Below are positions 6,537 to 7,894 of a stretch of DNA of 7,894 nucleotides, in pieces. The stretch's first letter is position 1. Every line of letters starts with the position of its first letter. Both the position numbers and the translations under genes were made by a program. The notes beneath the pieces are model-generated. The model did not search any database, was not told where the DNA came from, and worked only from the letters and a program-made list of their open reading frames with translations. The DNA comes from Actinomycetota bacterium (GTDB lineage: Bacteria > Actinomycetota > Humimicrobiia > Humimicrobiales > Humimicrobiaceae): assembly GCA_016927635.1 (NCBI GenBank), contig JAFGMJ010000208.1:1-7894 (forward strand), in the 5' to 3' direction.

Positions 6537-7856
6537 TCAGATCCTCTCGCCTTTTCTTTTATCTATTACTCTTTTAGCTTTTCCTTCACTTCTTTTTATA
6601 GTTTTAGGCTCTTTTAATTTAACATCTATATTTATGCCTGTTGCACCATAAAGCTTATTTTCTATAGCTGATTCAAATTTTTCAAGGTCATTTATTTTTT
6701 CAGCAAAAACGTCTTCTGAAACCTCGACCCATAGCTCTATAGTGTCAAGATAGTTCTTTTTATCCACAACAATCAGGTAATGGGGTTCTATTTCCTTTAC
6801 CTGCATAAGGATTTCTTCTATTTGTGACGGAAATACATTGACACCTCGTATGATAAGCATATCATCTGTACGACCCATAGGCTTTTGCATCCTTGCATGC
6901 GTGCGGCCACAGCTGCAGGCAGTGCTATCCAGTATTGAAAGATCCCTTGTCCTGTATCTTATAAGGGGCATTGCCTCCTTTGTAAGTGAGGTAAATACAA
7001 GTTCTCCCATGTTTTTAGACTGAAGTGCTTTATCTGTAGCAGGATCTATGATTTCAGGGTAAAAATGATCCTCTGCAATATGAAGCCCGTTTTTTTCAAT
7101 GCACTCGCAGCTAACGCCCGGCCCGATTATTTCACTTAGCCCGTATATGTCAATAGCATCAATATAAAGGCGTGCTTCTATTTCTCTTCTCATTTCCTCA
7201 GTCCATGGTTCAGCACCAAAAATACCTATCCTTAGAGGTATTTTAGAAAAATCAATACCAAGCTCATGTCCTACCTCAGCTATATAAAGAGCGTAAGAGG
7301 GCGTACAGCAAATAACAGTTGAACCATAGTCCTGCATTATTTTAATCTGCCTTTCTGTAAGCCCGCCGGATGACGGTATCACTGTAGCCCCGAGCAATTC
7401 AGCGCCATAATGAAGGCCCAGTCCTCCGGTGAAAAGACCGTAGCCGTAACTGTTCTGTATAATATCCATGCTTCTGACACCTGTGCTGTAAAGATCCCTG
7501 GCTATAAGATTTCCCCATAAAGATATGTCATTTTTTGTGTAGCTTACAACTGTGGGGTTGCCGGTCGTACCTGAAGAAGAATGAATCCTGACAATTTCAT
7601 TCATCGGCCTTGCAAAAAGGCCAAAGGGATAATTAATCCTGAGGTCCTCTTTTGTTGTGAAAGGTAATTTTTCTATATTTTCAAGACTGTCAAACCTGTA
7701 AGGATCTATTCCTGCATCATTTAATTTATCCCTGTAAAATTTTACATTCTCAAACACATTTATAAGAGTCGATTTGAGCCTTTTTAACTGCAAATCCTGC
7801 AGCTTTTCCCGGGACATTGTTTCAACTTCAGGTTCCCAGCATTTGCCATCGCTCAT
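6537..7856 (-). CDS. paaK: Phenylacetate-CoA ligase family protein, paralogue A
   Basis: A 439-residue, full-length PaaK-type enzyme that forms an aryl-acyl-AMP and then the CoA thioester in the cytoplasm. The ATP loop [10 protein letters not shown] is at 93-102. The aryl-pocket segment [15 protein letters not shown] (136-150) is near canonical. A-E-P-W is at 215-218 and D-I-Y-G-L-S-E at 236-242, with [11 protein letters not shown] near 328 and catalytic Lys426 in [10 protein letters not shown]250, C252, H259, C314 and C316 are candidates for a structural zinc site. The ATG is preceded by GGAGG with an 8-nt spacer. It is the first gene of the run visible here; only 38 nt of upstream DNA remain, so the promoter and any further upstream gene cannot be judged. 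In many anaerobes PaaK sits with indolepyruvate oxidoreductase genes, which could lie beyond the edge. Close similarity to paralogue B suggests tandem duplication followed by divergence. Confidence 0.95.
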   Translation of the reverse strand: MSDGKCWEPEVETMSREKLQDLQLKRLKSTLINVFENVKFYRDKLNDAGIDPYRFDSLENIEKLPFTTKEDLRINYPFGLFARPMNEIVRIHSSSGTTGNPTVVSYTKNDISLWGNLIARDLYSTGVRSMDIIQNSYGYGLFTGGLGLHYGAELLGATVIPSSGGLTERQIKIMQDYGSTVICCTPSYALYIAEVGHELGIDFSKIPLRIGIFGAEPWTEEMRREIEARLYIDAIDIYGLSEIIGPGVSCECIEKNGLHIAEDHFYPEIIDPATDKALQSKNMGELVFTSLTKEAMPLIRYRTRDLSILDSTACSCGRTHARMQKPMGRTDDMLIIRGVNVFPSQIEEILMQVKEIEPHYLIVVDKKNYLDTIELWVEVSEDVFAEKINDLEKFESAIENKLYGATGINIDVKLKEPKTIKRSEGKAKRVIDKRKGERI

Positions 7857-7864
7857 TTATAAAG

Positions 7865-7869
7865 CCTCC
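7865..7869 (-). promoter_or_regulatory. Ribosome binding site of ligase A
   Basis: A perfect GGAGG on the minus strand, 8 nt before the ATG at 7856. It is the strongest Shine-Dalgarno site in the window and fixes this start. Confidence 0.8.
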
Positions 7870-7894
7870 AGATATAAAATATTTTTCCTGCAGA

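Noticed and set aside
5172..7856. Ligase pair as a mobile or recombinational repeat
   Set aside because: The copies share protein motifs but differ throughout at the DNA level, and no flanking repeats or transposase are seen. They are old paralogues, not a recent element.

Overview
The window is AT-rich bacterial-type DNA with strong use of ATA, AAA and AAT codons. Shine-Dalgarno sites stand before several genes, and gene packing is tight. The gene set suggests an anaerobe or facultative anaerobe: the tail of an iron-type butanol dehydrogenase, two phenylacetate-CoA-ligase-type enzymes, a B12-domain radical SAM enzyme and long-chain polyprenyl diphosphate synthesis. I cannot name the lineage. 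No ribosomal RNA, tRNA, CRISPR array or mobile element is visible.

Layout. Positions 1-294 (+) hold the C-terminal end of an iron-containing alcohol dehydrogenase cut by the window edge. A short convergent intergenic region (295-356) carries an A/T-rich inverted repeat that probably ends transcription from both sides. All the rest, 357-7856, is a run of six genes on the minus strand. In transcription order they are: paaK-type ligase A (7856-6537), paaK-type ligase B (6512-5172), a 341-residue protein that looks like a catalytically silent polyprenyl-synthase-fold subunit (5175-4150), a B12-binding-domain radical SAM protein (4067-2331), a canonical long-chain polyprenyl diphosphate synthase (2320-1304) and an AEC-family permease (1307-357).

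How the genes fit. Ligase A to ligase B is 24 nt apart. Ligase B overlaps the silent subunit through a TTGA stop/start, and the synthase overlaps the permease through ATGA. The largest gap is 82 nt, before the radical SAM gene. This looks like one operon or two abutting transcription units. Its most interesting reading is a pathway that activates an aryl acid to its CoA thioester (two diverged ligases) and makes a long isoprenoid with a two-subunit synthase resembling HepS/HepT. A B12/radical SAM enzyme would modify an intermediate, and the permease would move a carboxylate or product. A modified quinone or other prenylated aromatic is a plausible but unproven product. The individual family calls, except the silent subunit, are secure; the pathway is inference.
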